Assembly: GCA_947475895.1 (NCBI GenBank)
Contig: CANJMF010000002.1
Location: 124,001 to 188,000 of the forward strand
Source of the DNA: Fidelibacterota bacterium
GTDB lineage: Bacteria > Pseudomonadota > Alphaproteobacteria > Rhodospirillales > Rhodospirillaceae
Direction of reading: 5' to 3'
DNA length: 64,000 bases
The notes below the pieces were generated by a model. The model did no database searches. It had not been told where the DNA came from and was given only the letters and a program-made list of their open reading frames with translations. Below, piece by piece: positions 1-10,802 of this stretch (its first letter is position 1; each line of letters begins with the position of its first letter). The translations under genes and the position numbers were made by a program.

Positions 1-436
1 CGGTGGTGCATCGGTTCCGGTGCTTCCCAAATCCATTTGCGACACCGTGCTCATGGACTTCGACGCGCTGCGTGACGTGAAGTCGGGCCTTGGCACCGCG
101 GCCGTCATGGTCATGGACAAATCGACCGACATCGTCGCGGCGATCTCGCGCCTGTCAGCCTTCTACAAACATGAAAGCTGCGGCCAGTGCACGCCATGCC
201 GTGAAGGCACCGGTTGGCTCGCGCGCGTCATGAAGCGCATGGTCAAAGGCGATGCGACCCTGGGCGAAATCGATACGCTCGAACAAGTCACCTATCAGAT
301 CGAAGGTCACACCATCTGCGCGCTGGGCGACGCGGCTGCGTGGCCCGTGCAAGGCTTGATCCGCCACTTCCGGCCCGAGCTGGAAAAGCGCATCGCGGCT
401 TACCGCGATAAAAAAGTTCACGAGAAGGCAGCTTAG
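1..436 (+). CDS. nuoF: NADH-quinone oxidoreductase subunit F, C-terminal part (partial)
   Basis: This is the 3' end of the complex I flavoprotein subunit, which oxidises NADH and passes electrons through FMN to the N3 iron-sulfur cluster on the cytoplasmic arm. The reading frame is open from base 2, so the gene starts outside the window. The motif [13 protein letters not shown] (cysteine codons at 179, 188 and 197) supplies three N3 ligands, and the [14 protein letters not shown] segment supplies the fourth. The stop is two bases before the nuoG ATG, as expected for a translationally coupled nuo operon. About 144 codons are visible. Identity is secure; only the start is missing. Confidence 0.97.
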   Translation, partial: GGASVPVLPKSICDTVLMDFDALRDVKSGLGTAAVMVMDKSTDIVAAISRLSAFYKHESCGQCTPCREGTGWLARVMKRMVKGDATLGEIDTLEQVTYQIEGHTICALGDAAAWPVQGLIRHFRPELEKRIAAYRDKKVHEKAA

Positions 437-438
437 TC

Positions 439-2499
439 ATGCCCAAACTCACCATCGACGGCATTGCGGTCGAAGTCCCCGCCAACACCACCATCCTGCA
501 AGCGGCAGAATCGGTGGGCGTGGAAATTCCGCGCTTTTGCTACCACGACCGCCTCAGCATCGCCGGCAACTGCCGCATGTGCTTGGTCGATGTGGAGAAG
601 TCGCCGAAGCCCGTCGCGTCATGTGCGATGCCGGTGGGCGAGGGCATGGTTGTTCACACCAAATCCGAGCGCGCCAACAAAGCGCGCGGCGGCGTCATGG
701 AGTTCTTGCTTATCAACCACCCGCTCGATTGCCCCATCTGCGATCAAGGCGGCGAGTGCGATCTGCAAGACCAAGCCATGGCCTATGGCGCCGACCGCGG
801 CCGCTATAACGAGAACAAGCGCGCGGTGCGCGACAAGTACATGGGTCCCATCGTCTCCACGACCATGACCCGCTGCATTCACTGCACGCGCTGCGTCCGC
901 TTCGTCACCGAAGTGGCGGGCGTGCCCGAGTTGGGTGCCACCGGTCGCGGCGAAGACATGGAGATCACTTCCTATCTCGAGAAAGCGCTGACCTCGGAGT
1001 TGTCCGGCAACGTGGTCGACCTGTGCCCCGTAGGCGCGCTCACCAGCAAGCCCTACGCCTACGCCGCGCGTCCGTGGGAATTGCGCAAAACAGAATCCAT
1101 CGACGTGTTCGATGCTGTCGGCACAAACATTCGCCTCGATGCGCGCGACCGTCAGGTCATGCGCGTGTTGCCGCGTATTCACGAAGACATCAACGAAGAA
1201 TGGCTGGCCGATAAAAGTCGTCACGCCATCGATGGCCTGCAGTACCAGCGCCTCGATCAACCGTTCGTGCGCAAGAACGGCAAACTGCAGCCCGCCACCT
1301 GGAACGAAGCCTTTACCGCCATCGCTTCGAAAGTGAAGGGCCTCGCGGGTTCCAAGATCGCCGCACTCGCGGGCGATCTCGTGGACTGTGAATCCATGCT
1401 GGCCTTGAAAGACCTCATGGCCGCCCTGGGTTCCACCAGCATCGATTGCCGCCAAGACGGCGCGGCGCTCGATCCCTCGGTGCGCGCCTCATACATCTTC
1501 AACACCACCATCGCCGGTATCGAACAGGCCGACGCGCTGCTGATCCTGGGTTCCAATCCGCGCACGGAAGCGCCGATCTTGAATGCGCGTATCCGCAAGC
1601 GTTTCGCGCATGGATTGCCCGTTGCCGTCATCGGCACCGAAACCGATTTCTCCTACAAGGTCGAACACCTCGGCAATCACGCCGATCTCATTTCCAAGAT
1701 CGCCGACGGCGGCCATCCGTTCGCAACCGTGCTGAAAAACGCCAAGAAGCCAATGATCATCGTCGGCATGGGCGCGCTCGCGCGTTCCGACGGTGCCGCC
1801 ATTCTCGCCGCTGCGCGCCAAGCCGCCGAAACCTGCGGCATGATCAAAGACGGCTGGAACGGTTTCAACGTTCTGCACACGGCAGCCGCGCGCGTCGGCG
1901 GCCTCGATCTCGGCTTCGTGCCGGGGATGAGCGGCAAGAACACGCGCGGCATCATGGAAGGCGCGGGCAAGGGCGACATCGAAGTCGTCTATCTGCTGGG
2001 CGTTGATGAAATCGACACCGCACGCCTCGGAAATGCCTTCGTGATTTATCAAGGTCATCATGGCGACCGCAGCGCGCACCGCGCCGACGTCATTTTGCCC
2101 GGCGCTGCTTATACGGAAAAAGACGGCACCTACGTCAACACCGAAGGCCGCGTGCAAGAAGCCCTGCGCGCCGTGTTCCCGCCGGGCGAGGCCCGTGAAG
2201 ACTGGTCTATCATCCGCGCACTGTCGGAAGTGTTGGGCAAGACTTTGCCTTACGACACCTTTAAGGCTTTGCGCGCGCGTCTCGCCACCATCGACCCCAA
2301 CTTTGCATCGGTCGATCAAGTGAAACCCGCGACCTGGGGCAATTTCGGCACCGCAGGCGCCATTGCCTCAAGTGCTTTCGATTATCCGGTGAAAAACTAT
2401 TACATGACCGACCCCATCAGCCGCGCGTCGCGCACCATGGCGCAATGCTCGGAAGAATTCGTGTTGGGCGGCAAGCTCAAGAGCGGCACCCATGGCTGA
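439..2499 (+). CDS. nuoG: NADH-quinone oxidoreductase subunit G
   Basis: This 686-residue protein is the large iron-sulfur subunit of the complex I peripheral arm and wires electrons from NuoF/E to NuoI. The N-terminal 2Fe-2S domain has C34, C45, C48 and C62. H94, C98, C101 and C107 form the His-coordinated cluster motif. C146, C149, C152 and C196 (in DLCPVG) match the next 4Fe-4S site. The rest is the molybdopterin-oxidoreductase-like fold that has lost its cofactor role in complex I. It begins two bases after nuoF, and its last eight bases overlap nuoH. The length is normal for alphaproteobacteria. Confidence 0.98.
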   Translation: MPKLTIDGIAVEVPANTTILQAAESVGVEIPRFCYHDRLSIAGNCRMCLVDVEKSPKPVASCAMPVGEGMVVHTKSERANKARGGVMEFLLINHPLDCPICDQGGECDLQDQAMAYGADRGRYNENKRAVRDKYMGPIVSTTMTRCIHCTRCVRFVTEVAGVPELGATGRGEDMEITSYLEKALTSELSGNVVDLCPVGALTSKPYAYAARPWELRKTESIDVFDAVGTNIRLDARDRQVMRVLPRIHEDINEEWLADKSRHAIDGLQYQRLDQPFVRKNGKLQPATWNEAFTAIASKVKGLAGSKIAALAGDLVDCESMLALKDLMAALGSTSIDCRQDGAALDPSVRASYIFNTTIAGIEQADALLILGSNPRTEAPILNARIRKRFAHGLPVAVIGTETDFSYKVEHLGNHADLISKIADGGHPFATVLKNAKKPMIIVGMGALARSDGAAILAAARQAAETCGMIKDGWNGFNVLHTAAARVGGLDLGFVPGMSGKNTRGIMEGAGKGDIEVVYLLGVDEIDTARLGNAFVIYQGHHGDRSAHRADVILPGAAYTEKDGTYVNTEGRVQEALRAVFPPGEAREDWSIIRALSEVLGKTLPYDTFKALRARLATIDPNFASVDQVKPATWGNFGTAGAIASSAFDYPVKNYYMTDPISRASRTMAQCSEEFVLGGKLKSGTHG

Positions 2500-3493
2500 G
2501 TTCTGGACCGAGTATCTTTGGCCGTTCCTCTGGATCGTTATTAAGATCCTGTGCTTGGCCGTTCCGCTGCTGATCTCCATGGCATATCTCACCTATGCCG
2601 AACGCAAGATCATTGGCGCCATGCAAATGCGCAAAGGCCCCAACGTCGTGGGGCCCTTCGGTCTGTTCCAGCCGTTCGCCGACGCGGTGAAACTGCTGAC
2701 CAAAGAGACCGTCATTCCCACGGGTTCCAGCCCGGTCGTGTTCTTCCTGGCGCCCATGCTCAGCTTTTCGCTGGCGCTCATTGCCTGGGCCGTGATTCCG
2801 GTCGCCGATGGATTGGTGCTCTCGAACATCAACGTCGGCATTTTGTATCTGTTCGCCATCTCGTCGCTCGGTGTCTACGGCATCGTCATGGCGGGTTGGT
2901 CGTCCAACAGCCGTTATGCCTTCCTGGGCGCCATGCGCTCGGCGGCGCAAATGGTGTCTTACGAAGTGAGCATCGGCTTCATCATGATTTGCGTGCTGCT
3001 CACGGCGGGCACGCTGAATCTCTCGTCCATCGTGAAGGCGCAGCAAGGCCTTTGGTACTTCGTGCCGCACTTCCCGATGTTCATCGTCTTCTTCATCTCG
3101 GTGCTGGCGGAAACCAACCGCCATCCGTTCGACTTGCCGGAAGCGGAAGGCGAACTGGTCGCGGGCTTCATGACCGAATACTCGTCCATGACCTTCGCGC
3201 TGTTCTTCCTCGGCGAATACATGAACATGATCATGATGTCGGGCATGGTGACGATCCTGTTCCTCGGCGGCTGGTTGGCGCCCTTCGGGCTCACGTTCAT
3301 TCCGGGCGTGGTTTGGTTCATCGCCAAAGTTCTATTCTGTCTGTTCGTGTTCATCTGGGTGCGCGCCACGTTCCCGCGCTTCCGCTACGACCAATTGATG
3401 CGTCTGGGCTGGAAAGTCTTCTTGCCCGCCTCGGGAATCTGGCTGATCGCGACCGCAGCCTTCCTTGTTTATTCCCACAAACTGGCGCCATAG
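2492..3493 (+). CDS. nuoH: NADH-quinone oxidoreductase subunit H
   Basis: This 333-residue, very hydrophobic membrane subunit lies at the junction of the peripheral and membrane arms and forms much of the quinone-binding channel. Recognisable conserved segments are [17 protein letters not shown] in the first third and the acidic loop [20 protein letters not shown] in the middle, both hallmarks of the NuoH/ND1 family. The C-terminal [15 protein letters not shown] segment is also diagnostic. The ATG overlaps the nuoG stop by eight bases, which implies coupled translation. Confidence 0.98.
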   Translation: MAEFWTEYLWPFLWIVIKILCLAVPLLISMAYLTYAERKIIGAMQMRKGPNVVGPFGLFQPFADAVKLLTKETVIPTGSSPVVFFLAPMLSFSLALIAWAVIPVADGLVLSNINVGILYLFAISSLGVYGIVMAGWSSNSRYAFLGAMRSAAQMVSYEVSIGFIMICVLLTAGTLNLSSIVKAQQGLWYFVPHFPMFIVFFISVLAETNRHPFDLPEAEGELVAGFMTEYSSMTFALFFLGEYMNMIMMSGMVTILFLGGWLAPFGLTFIPGVVWFIAKVLFCLFVFIWVRATFPRFRYDQLMRLGWKVFLPASGIWLIATAAFLVYSHKLAP

Positions 3494-3503
3494 GGAGAAC
3501 ATC

Positions 3504-3992
3504 GTGGCATTCCTCGACCGTTCCGCCCGTACCGTCCTGCTGTGGGAGCTTGTCTCCGGCATGGCGCTGACGTTGAAGTACATGTTCAAGCCCAAGGTGA
3601 CGCTCAATTACCCATGGGAAAAAGGTCCGCTGAGCCCGCGCTTTCGCGGCGAGCATGCCTTGCGCCGCTATCCAAACGGGGAAGAACGCTGCATCGCCTG
3701 CAAACTGTGCGAAGCCATTTGCCCGGCGCAGGCCATCACCATTGAAGCCGAACCGCGCGCCGACGGCTCACGCCGCACCACGCGTTACGACATCGACATG
3801 ACCAAGTGCATCTACTGCGGCTTCTGCGAAGAAGCCTGTCCGGTGGATGCCATCGTCGAAGGCCCGAACTTTGAGTTCGCGACCGAAACGCACGACGAGC
3901 TGCTCTATAACAAATCCAAATTGCTGGCCAACGGCGACCGTTGGGAAAGCGAATTGGCAAAACGTCTCGAGTTGAACGCGCCGTATCGCTAG
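3504..3992 (+). CDS. nuoI: NADH-quinone oxidoreductase subunit I
   Basis: This ferredoxin-like subunit carries the N6a and N6b 4Fe-4S clusters that pass electrons toward N2. Two CxxCxxCxxxC motifs are visible: C63, C66, C69 and C73, then C102, C105, C108 and C112. I chose the GTG at 3504, ten bases after the nuoH stop. A purine-rich ribosome-binding site (AGGGAGAA) lies just ahead of it, and it gives a 162-residue protein of the usual family length. An ATG in the same frame at 3465 would add 13 unconserved residues inside nuoH. Confidence 0.96.
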   Translation: MAFLDRSARTVLLWELVSGMALTLKYMFKPKVTLNYPWEKGPLSPRFRGEHALRRYPNGEERCIACKLCEAICPAQAITIEAEPRADGSRRTTRYDIDMTKCIYCGFCEEACPVDAIVEGPNFEFATETHDELLYNKSKLLANGDRWESELAKRLELNAPYR

Positions 3993-4053
3993 GCGCGGGG
4001 ATTAGGATGGGGATGATGCAGGGGCTGAACCAGCAGAACAGGAGCGCGCGCGC

Positions 4054-4671
4054 ATGATTATCGCGTCGTTGGCGTTCTATCTGTTTTCCATTATCGGCGT
4101 GATCGCGGCGCTGAACGTGATCTTTCAGCGCAATCCGGTGCATTGCGTGCTGTGGTTGATCCTGACGTTCTTCAACGCCGCCGGCTTGTTCGTGCTGCTG
4201 GGCGCCGAGTTCGTCGCCATGATCTTGGTGGTCGTCTACGTCGGCGCGGTAGCCGTGCTGTTCCTCTTCGTTGTGATGATGCTCGACATCAACGTCACCA
4301 TCATGCGCGAAGGCTTTATGAAGTACCTGCCCATGGGCGCGCTCATCGGGATCATTTTGCTCGTTGAACTCGCCTTCGTGTTCGGCGGCTGGACCATGTC
4401 GCCGGCGGCAGAGGGCTTGCGTCTAGCGCCCGCACCCGACATGGCTGACGTCAACAATACCCAGGCTTTGGGCAACATCCTTTACACCAACTACGTCTAC
4501 CTGTTTCAGGCGTCCGGCCTCGTGCTTCTGGTCGCTATGGTGGGCGCAATCGTTCTCACGCTGCGCCGCCGTCCGGGTGTGCGTAAACAAAAGATCTCCG
4601 AACAAGTCGCGCGCCGCGCCGAGGACACGCTCAGCGTCGTCCAGGTCGAGGTCGGGAAGGGCCTGCAATGA
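4054..4671 (+). CDS. nuoJ: NADH-quinone oxidoreductase subunit J
   Basis: This 205-residue membrane subunit of the complex I proton-pumping arm is homologous to ND6. It shows a run of about five hydrophobic segments, including the conserved [19 protein letters not shown] stretch near residues 60-80. A good AGGAG site at 4040-4044 lies nine bases before the ATG. A 61-base spacer separates it from nuoI, the widest gap within this nuo run. Its stop overlaps the nuoK start as ATGA. Confidence 0.97.
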   Translation: MIIASLAFYLFSIIGVIAALNVIFQRNPVHCVLWLILTFFNAAGLFVLLGAEFVAMILVVVYVGAVAVLFLFVVMMLDINVTIMREGFMKYLPMGALIGIILLVELAFVFGGWTMSPAAEGLRLAPAPDMADVNNTQALGNILYTNYVYLFQASGLVLLVAMVGAIVLTLRRRPGVRKQKISEQVARRAEDTLSVVQVEVGKGLQ

Positions 4672-5003
4672 ACGCACTTCCCACAGAAGGTGCCTTCGCC
4701 ATCGGCCTCAGCCACTTCCTGACGGTCGGCGCGATCCTGTTCACCATCGGAATCTTCGGAATCTTCCTCAACCGGAAGAACCTGATCATCATCATGATGT
4801 CTATCGAGCTGATGTTGCTCGCTGTGAACGTCAACTTGGTGGCGTTCTCGTCCTACTTGAACGACTTGGTCGGCCAGGTGTTCACCATGCTGGTGCTCAC
4901 CGTCGCCGCGGCGGAAGCCGCCATCGGCCTTGCGATCGTGGTGGTTTTCTACCGCAACCGCCGCTCGATCGAGGTCGAAGACATCAATCAGTTGAAAGGG
5001 TAG
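4668..5003 (+). CDS. nuoK: NADH-quinone oxidoreductase subunit K
   Basis: This small (111-residue) antiporter-like membrane subunit is the ND4L homologue. Three transmembrane segments are visible. The conserved membrane glutamates lie in the [10 protein letters not shown] motif of the second segment and in the [11 protein letters not shown] motif of the third; both are needed for proton translocation in characterised homologues. The start codon overlaps the nuoJ stop (ATGA), so the two are probably translated together. About ten N-terminal residues precede the first conserved helix. Confidence 0.97.
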   Translation: MNALPTEGAFAIGLSHFLTVGAILFTIGIFGIFLNRKNLIIIMMSIELMLLAVNVNLVAFSSYLNDLVGQVFTMLVLTVAAAEAAIGLAIVVVFYRNRRSIEVEDINQLKG

Positions 5004-5010
5004 GGGCCTC

Positions 5011-6945
5011 GTGCTGACAGCTGCCGTATTCCTGCCCCTTCTGGGCGCCTTCATTGCCGGCTTCTTCGGACGCCTGATCGGCGACCGTTCGTCGCAGATC
5101 GTCACCTGTTTGGGTGTCGGCTTGGCCGCCGCGTGTTCGATTCCGAATTTCATCGCAGTCGCGCTGCACGCGCACCCGGAAACCGTTCACCTCATGACGT
5201 TCCTGTCCTCGGGCACGTTCGAAGCCGAGTGGGCGCTGCGCTACGACACCCTGTCGGCCGTGATGGTCATGACAGTGACCTGCGTTTCGACACTCATTCA
5301 CGTCTACGCCTGCGGCTATATGTCGCACGACGACTCACAGCCGCGCTTCATGGCGTACCTGTCGCTGTTCACCTTCGCCATGCTCATGCTGGTGACCGCC
5401 GACAACCTCGTTCAGCTGTTCTTCGGCTGGGAAGGGGTGGGGCTCGTCTCGTATCTGCTCATCGGGTTCTGGTTCAAGAAGCCCTCGGCTTGCGCCGCCG
5501 CCATTAAAGCGTTCGTCGTCAACCGTGTCGGTGATTTCGGCTTCCTGCTGGGAATCTTCGCCGTCTATTTCATCTTCGATTCCGTCAACTTCGACGTGAT
5601 CTTCGACGCGGCCCCCGGCAAGGCCGAATCCGCCGTTACCTTCTTCGGTATTCACGCGCACGCGCTGACCATCACTTGCCTTCTGCTGTTCGTGGGCGCC
5701 ATGGGTAAATCGGCGCAGCTGTTCCTGCACACCTGGTTGCCGGACGCCATGGAAGGCCCGACGCCGGTCTCGGCACTCATTCACGCAGCGACCATGGTCA
5801 CGGCCGGCGTGTTCCTGGTCGCGCGCATGTCGCCCTTATTCGAATACGCGCCCGATGCGCTGGCGTTCGTCACCTTCTTGGGTGCCACAACCGCGTTCTT
5901 CGCCGCCACCGTCGGCTGCGTGCAGAACGACATCAAGCGCATCATCGCTTATTCAACCTGTTCGCAGCTTGGCTACATGTTCGTGGCTTGCGGCGTGTCG
6001 GCCTATCAAGGCGGCATCTTCCACCTTATGACCCACGCCTGGTTCAAGGCGCTGTTGTTCCTCTCGGCAGGCGCTGTGATTCACGCCATGTCGGACGAAC
6101 AAGACATCCGCAAAATGGGCGGCATCTGGAAGCTGATCCCGGTGACATTCGGCGTCATGACCATCGGCACCATCGCGATTACAGGTATTCCGCCGTTCTC
6201 GGGCTTCTTTTCGAAGGACATGATCATTGAGTCCGCCCTCGCGTCGGGCACGGGCGTGGGTACCTACGCCTATGTCATGACGATCCTGGTCGCACTCCTA
6301 ACGTCATTCTATTCGTGGCGTTTGATCTTCATCACCTTCTTCGGCAAGCCCCGCGCCGATCACCACACCATGGAGCATGTACACGAAAGCCCTCTGGTCA
6401 TGTTGATCCCGCTCGGCCTTTTGGCCGTGGGTGCTATCTTCATCGGCGGCGGCTTCAATCACTTCTTCGTCGGCGAAGGCCGCGAGCATTTCTGGGGCGA
6501 GGCGATCAAAGTCCTGCACGAGAACGACAGCATTCACCGCGCCCATACGGAGCACCATAACTTCTTCGTGCAATGGCTGCCGCTGATCGTCAGCTTGTTG
6601 GGTCTCGGCTGGGCATATCTATTCTACGTCCGCCGCACCGATCTGCCGGGCAAACTGGCCGCGCAGTTCCCGGACATCTACCGGTTCCTGCTCAACAAGT
6701 GGTACTTCGACGAACTGTACAACTGGTTGTTCGTGCAAAACGCCTTCCGCTTGGGCCGCATCTTCTGGAAAATCGGCGACACCGGCATCATCGACCGCTT
6801 TGGTCCTGACGGCATCGCCATGGTCACCGCCAAAGCCGCGCAACGTTTGCGCACCGTGCAAAGCGGTTACCTGTATCACTACGCCTTCGCCATGATTGTC
6901 GGCATCGCCGTCATCGTGACGTGGTTTGTCGTGGGAGCGCACTAG
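5011..6945 (+). CDS. nuoL: NADH-quinone oxidoreductase subunit L
   Basis: This 644-residue proton-pumping subunit is the distal antiporter-like ND5 homologue with the long lateral helix at its C-terminus. Diagnostic stretches are FFGWEGVGLVSYLLIGFW, the HTWLPDAMEGPTPVSALIHA motif and KRIIAYSTCSQLGYM. The start is GTG at 5011, with an AGGGG ribosome-binding site overlapping the nuoK stop and only four bases of spacing; no ATG lies closer to the conserved N-terminus. It is followed directly by nuoM. Confidence 0.97.
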   Translation: MLTAAVFLPLLGAFIAGFFGRLIGDRSSQIVTCLGVGLAAACSIPNFIAVALHAHPETVHLMTFLSSGTFEAEWALRYDTLSAVMVMTVTCVSTLIHVYACGYMSHDDSQPRFMAYLSLFTFAMLMLVTADNLVQLFFGWEGVGLVSYLLIGFWFKKPSACAAAIKAFVVNRVGDFGFLLGIFAVYFIFDSVNFDVIFDAAPGKAESAVTFFGIHAHALTITCLLLFVGAMGKSAQLFLHTWLPDAMEGPTPVSALIHAATMVTAGVFLVARMSPLFEYAPDALAFVTFLGATTAFFAATVGCVQNDIKRIIAYSTCSQLGYMFVACGVSAYQGGIFHLMTHAWFKALLFLSAGAVIHAMSDEQDIRKMGGIWKLIPVTFGVMTIGTIAITGIPPFSGFFSKDMIIESALASGTGVGTYAYVMTILVALLTSFYSWRLIFITFFGKPRADHHTMEHVHESPLVMLIPLGLLAVGAIFIGGGFNHFFVGEGREHFWGEAIKVLHENDSIHRAHTEHHNFFVQWLPLIVSLLGLGWAYLFYVRRTDLPGKLAAQFPDIYRFLLNKWYFDELYNWLFVQNAFRLGRIFWKIGDTGIIDRFGPDGIAMVTAKAAQRLRTVQSGYLYHYAFAMIVGIAVIVTWFVVGAH

Positions 6946-6948
6946 ACC

Positions 6949-8499
6949 ATGGCGAACTTCATCTCTCATTTGCCGGTGCTTTCGGTCATCACGTTCCTGC
7001 CGCTCGTAGGGGCCTTGATCATTCTCGCCATCGGCGGCGAGGAGAAGGTCGTCGCCCAGCAGTCACGCATGATCGCGCTGTGGACGACCATTCTGACCTT
7101 CCTGATCTCCCTGATCCTGTGGTTCGGATTCAACCCGGCCAGTTCGTCGTTCCAGTTCGAGGAACGCTTCGATTGGCTGCCGCAATACGCCATCAGCTAT
7201 CACATGGGTGTCGACGGCATCTCCGTGCTGTTCGTGATCCTGTCCACGTTCCTGATGCCCGCGTGCATCTTGGCCTCATGGCACGCCGTTACCAAGATGG
7301 TGCGCGAGTACATGGTGGCCTTCCTGATCCTCGAAACCATGATGGTCGGCATGTTCTGCGCCATGGACATGGTGCTGTTCTACGTCTTCTTCGAAGCCGT
7401 GCTGATCCCGATGTTCCTGATCATTGGTGTGTGGGGCGGCGGGCGTCGCGTCTACTCGGCGTTTAAGTTCTTCCTCTATACGCTCACAGGATCAGTGCTG
7501 CTGCTGGTCGCGATGCTGGCCATGTACTTCCAGGTGGGTACGACCGATATCCCGTCGCTCTTGGCCTTCAAGTTCCCGGTCGAGATGCAATACTGGCTGT
7601 GGCTCGGCATGTTCGCGTCCTTCGCCGTGAAGGTGCCCATGTGGCCGGTACATACTTGGCTGCCGGATGCCCACGTCGACGCACCGACGGCGGGTTCTGT
7701 CATTCTGGCCGGCGTGCTGTTGAAAATGGGCGGATACGGTTTCATCCGGTTCTCGCTGCCGATGCTGCCCGAAGCCAGCCATTACTTCGCGCCGCTGGTG
7801 TTCACCCTCTCGCTCATCGCCATCGTCTACACCTCGCTGGTCGCTCTCGTGCAGCAGGACATGAAAAAGCTCATCGCTTATTCGTCCGTCGCGCACATGG
7901 GCTATGTGACCTTGGGCGTGTTCGCCGCCAATCAGCAATCGATTGAAGGTGCGATTTTCCAAATGCTCTCGCACGGCGTGGTCTCGGCCGCGCTCTTCCT
8001 GTGCGTCGGCGTCGTCTACGACCGTCTGCACACCCGCGAGATCGCCCGCTACGGCGGCCTTGTGAACAACATGCCCAAGTACGCCTTCGCCTTTATGATC
8101 TTCATGCTGGCCTCGGTTGGACTTCCCGGCACCGCCGGATTCGTCGGCGAGTTCATGGTTCTGCTCGGCACCTTCCAAACCAACACTTGGGTTGCGCTAA
8201 TCGCGTCGTCCGGTGTCGTGCTCGGCGCGGCTTACATGCTCTATCTGTATCGCCGCGTGGTTTTCGGCGAGCTGACCAAAGACGACGTGAAAGCCATGCT
8301 CGATCTCGAGCCGCGCGAAATTGTCATCCTCGCGCCGCTCATCGCCGTGACCATGTGGATGGGCATCTATCCGGAATCGTTCCTGGGCATCATGGACCGC
8401 TCCGTGGCCGACCTAGTCGCCAGCTACGAGACGGCTTTGAAGTCCCGCGTCGCCGAGGTCGCGCCCATCGGCCATCAATTGCTTGCGTTCCTGCGGTAG
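6949..8499 (+). CDS. nuoM: NADH-quinone oxidoreductase subunit M
   Basis: This 516-residue ND4-type antiporter-like subunit is one of three proton channels in the membrane arm. The family motif [19 protein letters not shown] and the later [15 protein letters not shown] segment are clear. The acidic residue of the [17 protein letters not shown] helix is the conserved proton-path glutamate. The ATG lies three bases after the nuoL stop, so translation is probably coupled. The length and number of hydrophobic segments match the family. Confidence 0.97.
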   Translation: MANFISHLPVLSVITFLPLVGALIILAIGGEEKVVAQQSRMIALWTTILTFLISLILWFGFNPASSSFQFEERFDWLPQYAISYHMGVDGISVLFVILSTFLMPACILASWHAVTKMVREYMVAFLILETMMVGMFCAMDMVLFYVFFEAVLIPMFLIIGVWGGGRRVYSAFKFFLYTLTGSVLLLVAMLAMYFQVGTTDIPSLLAFKFPVEMQYWLWLGMFASFAVKVPMWPVHTWLPDAHVDAPTAGSVILAGVLLKMGGYGFIRFSLPMLPEASHYFAPLVFTLSLIAIVYTSLVALVQQDMKKLIAYSSVAHMGYVTLGVFAANQQSIEGAIFQMLSHGVVSAALFLCVGVVYDRLHTREIARYGGLVNNMPKYAFAFMIFMLASVGLPGTAGFVGEFMVLLGTFQTNTWVALIASSGVVLGAAYMLYLYRRVVFGELTKDDVKAMLDLEPREIVILAPLIAVTMWMGIYPESFLGIMDRSVADLVASYETALKSRVAEVAPIGHQLLAFLR

Positions 8500-8508
8500 G
8501 AAGAACCC

Positions 8509-9945
8509 ATGTCACACCTCCTGCAGCTCATTACTCCAGCCCTTCCCGAAGTCTTCATGGCCGTCGCCGCCATGGTGCTTCTGCTGGTCGGCGTCTTCCG
8601 CGAGAAAGAGTCCACCACGTTGCTCACGTGGCTGGCGCTCGCCGCCATGGTTGTGGCCGGCGGACTCGTCATCCGCTCGGCGCCCGTGACGGCCTTCAAC
8701 GGCCTCTTTGTCGTCAACGGTTTCACGTCCTACGCCAAGATCCTGATGCTGGTGGGCGCAGGCCTTACGTCTTTGCTCATCAATTCCTGGGCCCAGCGCG
8801 AAAAAACTGCCCGCAACGAACTCCCGGTCCTCGTCATGTTCGCCACCATCGGCATGATGATGATGATCTCGGCCAACGACCTCATCTCGCTGTATGTCGG
8901 GCTTGAGCTGCAATCCTTGTCGCTCTACGTGCTCGCGGCCTACGACCGCGACAATCAACGCGCCACCGAAGCCGGCGTGAAGTACTTCGTCCTCGGCGCG
9001 CTCGCGTCAGGTTTGCTGCTTTACGGTTCGTCGCTGGTCTACGGTTTCGGCGGCACCACCACGTTTGATGGCCTCGCCACCGCCGTGAAAGCTGGCCCCG
9101 CGTCCCTCGGCCTCATGATCGGCGTCGTGTTCGTCATCGCCGGCCTCGCGTTCAAAGTCTCCGCCGTGCCTTTCCACATGTGGACGCCTGACGTCTACGA
9201 GGGTGCGCCAACACCTATCACCGCCTTCTTCTCGGTCGCGCCCAAGATCGCGGGTTTGTGCCTGTTCCTGCGCGTTCTTGTCGGTCCCTTCGGCAACATG
9301 ATCGAGCAATGGCAGCAGGTCATTATCTTCATCTCCATCCTGTCCATGGGTTGGGGCGCAGTGGCGGCCCTCGCGCAAAAGAACATCAAGCGCCTCATGG
9401 CCTACAGCTCCATCGGCCACGTGGGCTATGCGCTCATCGGCCTCGTCGTCGGCAACGAAGAGGGCGCCCGCGGCTTGCTCGTGTATCTGCTGATCTACCT
9501 GTTCATGAACGTCGGCACCTTCGCGGTCATCATGTCCATGCGCGTGAAGGGCAAGAATGTCGAAGACATCTCCGACCTGTCCGGCATGGCCAAAAACCAT
9601 CCCGTCATGGCTGCCGTGCTAGCAGCGCTCATGTTCTCCATGGCCGGAATTCCGCCGCTCGCAGGCTTCCTGGGCAAGTTTTACATCTTCGTGGCCGCCG
9701 TGAACGCGGGCTTTGTCTGGCTCGCCGTCGTCGGCCTTTTGGCCAGCGTTATCAGCGCGGTCTATTACATCCGTCTGATCAAGATCATGTACTTCGACGA
9801 GCCCGGCACCGCCTTTGACGCGCCCGACAAATTGGCCGGAACCCTGATGGTCGGTTGCGGCGTTCTGATGCTCGTAATCTTCGTGCTGCCGTCGTCGTTG
9901 GTGGATAGCGCTCAAGCGGCGGCCCGAGCCCTCTTTCTGGGCTAA
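8509..9945 (+). CDS. nuoN: NADH-quinone oxidoreductase subunit N
   Basis: This 478-residue ND2-type subunit completes the complex I membrane arm. Family signatures include YVGLELQSLSLYVLAA, FKVSAVPFHMWTPDVYEGAP and the KRLMAYSSIGHVGYAL segment. The AGGAAG ribosome-binding site overlaps the nuoM stop, nine bases before the ATG. It is the last nuo gene. A 12-base sequence including its stop codon is repeated a few bases downstream (9951-9962), followed by a short hairpin. Confidence 0.97.
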   Translation: MSHLLQLITPALPEVFMAVAAMVLLLVGVFREKESTTLLTWLALAAMVVAGGLVIRSAPVTAFNGLFVVNGFTSYAKILMLVGAGLTSLLINSWAQREKTARNELPVLVMFATIGMMMMISANDLISLYVGLELQSLSLYVLAAYDRDNQRATEAGVKYFVLGALASGLLLYGSSLVYGFGGTTTFDGLATAVKAGPASLGLMIGVVFVIAGLAFKVSAVPFHMWTPDVYEGAPTPITAFFSVAPKIAGLCLFLRVLVGPFGNMIEQWQQVIIFISILSMGWGAVAALAQKNIKRLMAYSSIGHVGYALIGLVVGNEEGARGLLVYLLIYLFMNVGTFAVIMSMRVKGKNVEDISDLSGMAKNHPVMAAVLAALMFSMAGIPPLAGFLGKFYIFVAAVNAGFVWLAVVGLLASVISAVYYIRLIKIMYFDEPGTAFDAPDKLAGTLMVGCGVLMLVIFVLPSSLVDSAQAAARALFLG

Positions 9946-9962
9946 ACCTGTTTCTGGGCTAA

Positions 9963-9982
9963 CGCGGACATTTTTCTCCGCG
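9963..9982 (+). terminator. Short hairpin after nuoN, possible weak terminator
   Basis: CGCGGA and TCCGCG form a six-base-pair stem around an eight-base loop, followed by CTTTG. The uridine run is too short for a strong intrinsic terminator, so it may only reduce read-through from nuoN into birA. It lies in the only noticeable gap between the nuo operon and birA. Confidence 0.3.
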
Positions 9983-10001
9983 CTTTGAAAAGCCGAAGCC
10001 A

Positions 10002-10802
10002 TTGACCGACGCCTATTTCACATCGTCTCACGCTCCGCCCGAGCCCCATATCCCCCATGGCTGGCGCGTTATGGCGTTTGACGAACTCGACAGCACCAAT
10101 GCCGCACTCGTCCGCATGGTCGAGCAGGGCACCGGGGTGGAAGAGGGGCTGTTGCTGTGGGCCAAAACCCAAACCGCCGGCCGTGGTCGCCATGGCCGCA
10201 CCTGGGTCAGCCCGCCCGGCAATGTCTATGCGTCCATTCTTCTTGCCGCGCCCGAAAATAAAACTACCGCGCCTGAGATCGGCTTTCTGGCCGCCGTCGC
10301 TGTGGTCGACACCATTCAAGATCTTCCGCGCCACAACACCGCACCACCGGTGCTCAACTGCAAATGGCCCAATGATGTCCTGCTGGAGGGCCAAAAAGTT
10401 TCCGGAATTTTGCCCGAGATGGTGACCAGCCCCGATGGCCGCTCCTGGGTCGTCCTCGGCATCGGCATCAACCTCGAAAGCATTCCTGTCGAAGGCGCGT
10501 CCTATCCGCCGACGGCGCTAATCCTGCATCACATCGACACAAGCCCCGAGCACACGCTCACGGTTTTATGCCGTGCCATTGATTTCTGGCTTAACCGCTG
10601 GCGCACCGAAGGCTTTGCTGTCATTCGCGCCGCATGGCTTGAACGCGGACCCCAATACGGTGCGGCCGTGTCGGTGGGCCTGACGGACGGCCCCGTCACC
10701 GGAACCTTTGCGGGCCTCGATGCTGACGGCGCACTGTTGCTCGATTCCGCAGCCGGCCGTCGGCGCATCGTCGCCGGCGATGTCTTATTCGGGACGCCGT
10801 AA
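10002..10802 (+). CDS. birA: Biotin--[acetyl-CoA-carboxylase] ligase
   Basis: This enzyme activates biotin with ATP and transfers it to the biotin carboxyl carrier protein of acetyl-CoA carboxylase. The ligase signature GRGRHGRTW, the CKWPNDV motif and the KVSGILPE segment are all present. There is no N-terminal helix-turn-helix, so it is a class I (non-regulatory) ligase. I used the TTG at 10002; an ATG at 10071 (MAFDELDSTN) sits at the first conserved motif and is too far in. The stop abuts the coaX ATG with no spacer. A birA gene just after nuoN is a common alphaproteobacterial arrangement. Confidence 0.93.
   Translation: MTDAYFTSSHAPPEPHIPHGWRVMAFDELDSTNAALVRMVEQGTGVEEGLLLWAKTQTAGRGRHGRTWVSPPGNVYASILLAAPENKTTAPEIGFLAAVAVVDTIQDLPRHNTAPPVLNCKWPNDVLLEGQKVSGILPEMVTSPDGRSWVVLGIGINLESIPVEGASYPPTALILHHIDTSPEHTLTVLCRAIDFWLNRWRTEGFAVIRAAWLERGPQYGAAVSVGLTDGPVTGTFAGLDADGALLLDSAAGRRRIVAGDVLFGTP

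Noticed and set aside
619-1455. A 278-codon minus-strand frame opposite nuoG
   Set aside because: It is a shadow frame with His/Gly-biased translation; nuoG carries all cluster-ligand cysteines on the plus strand.
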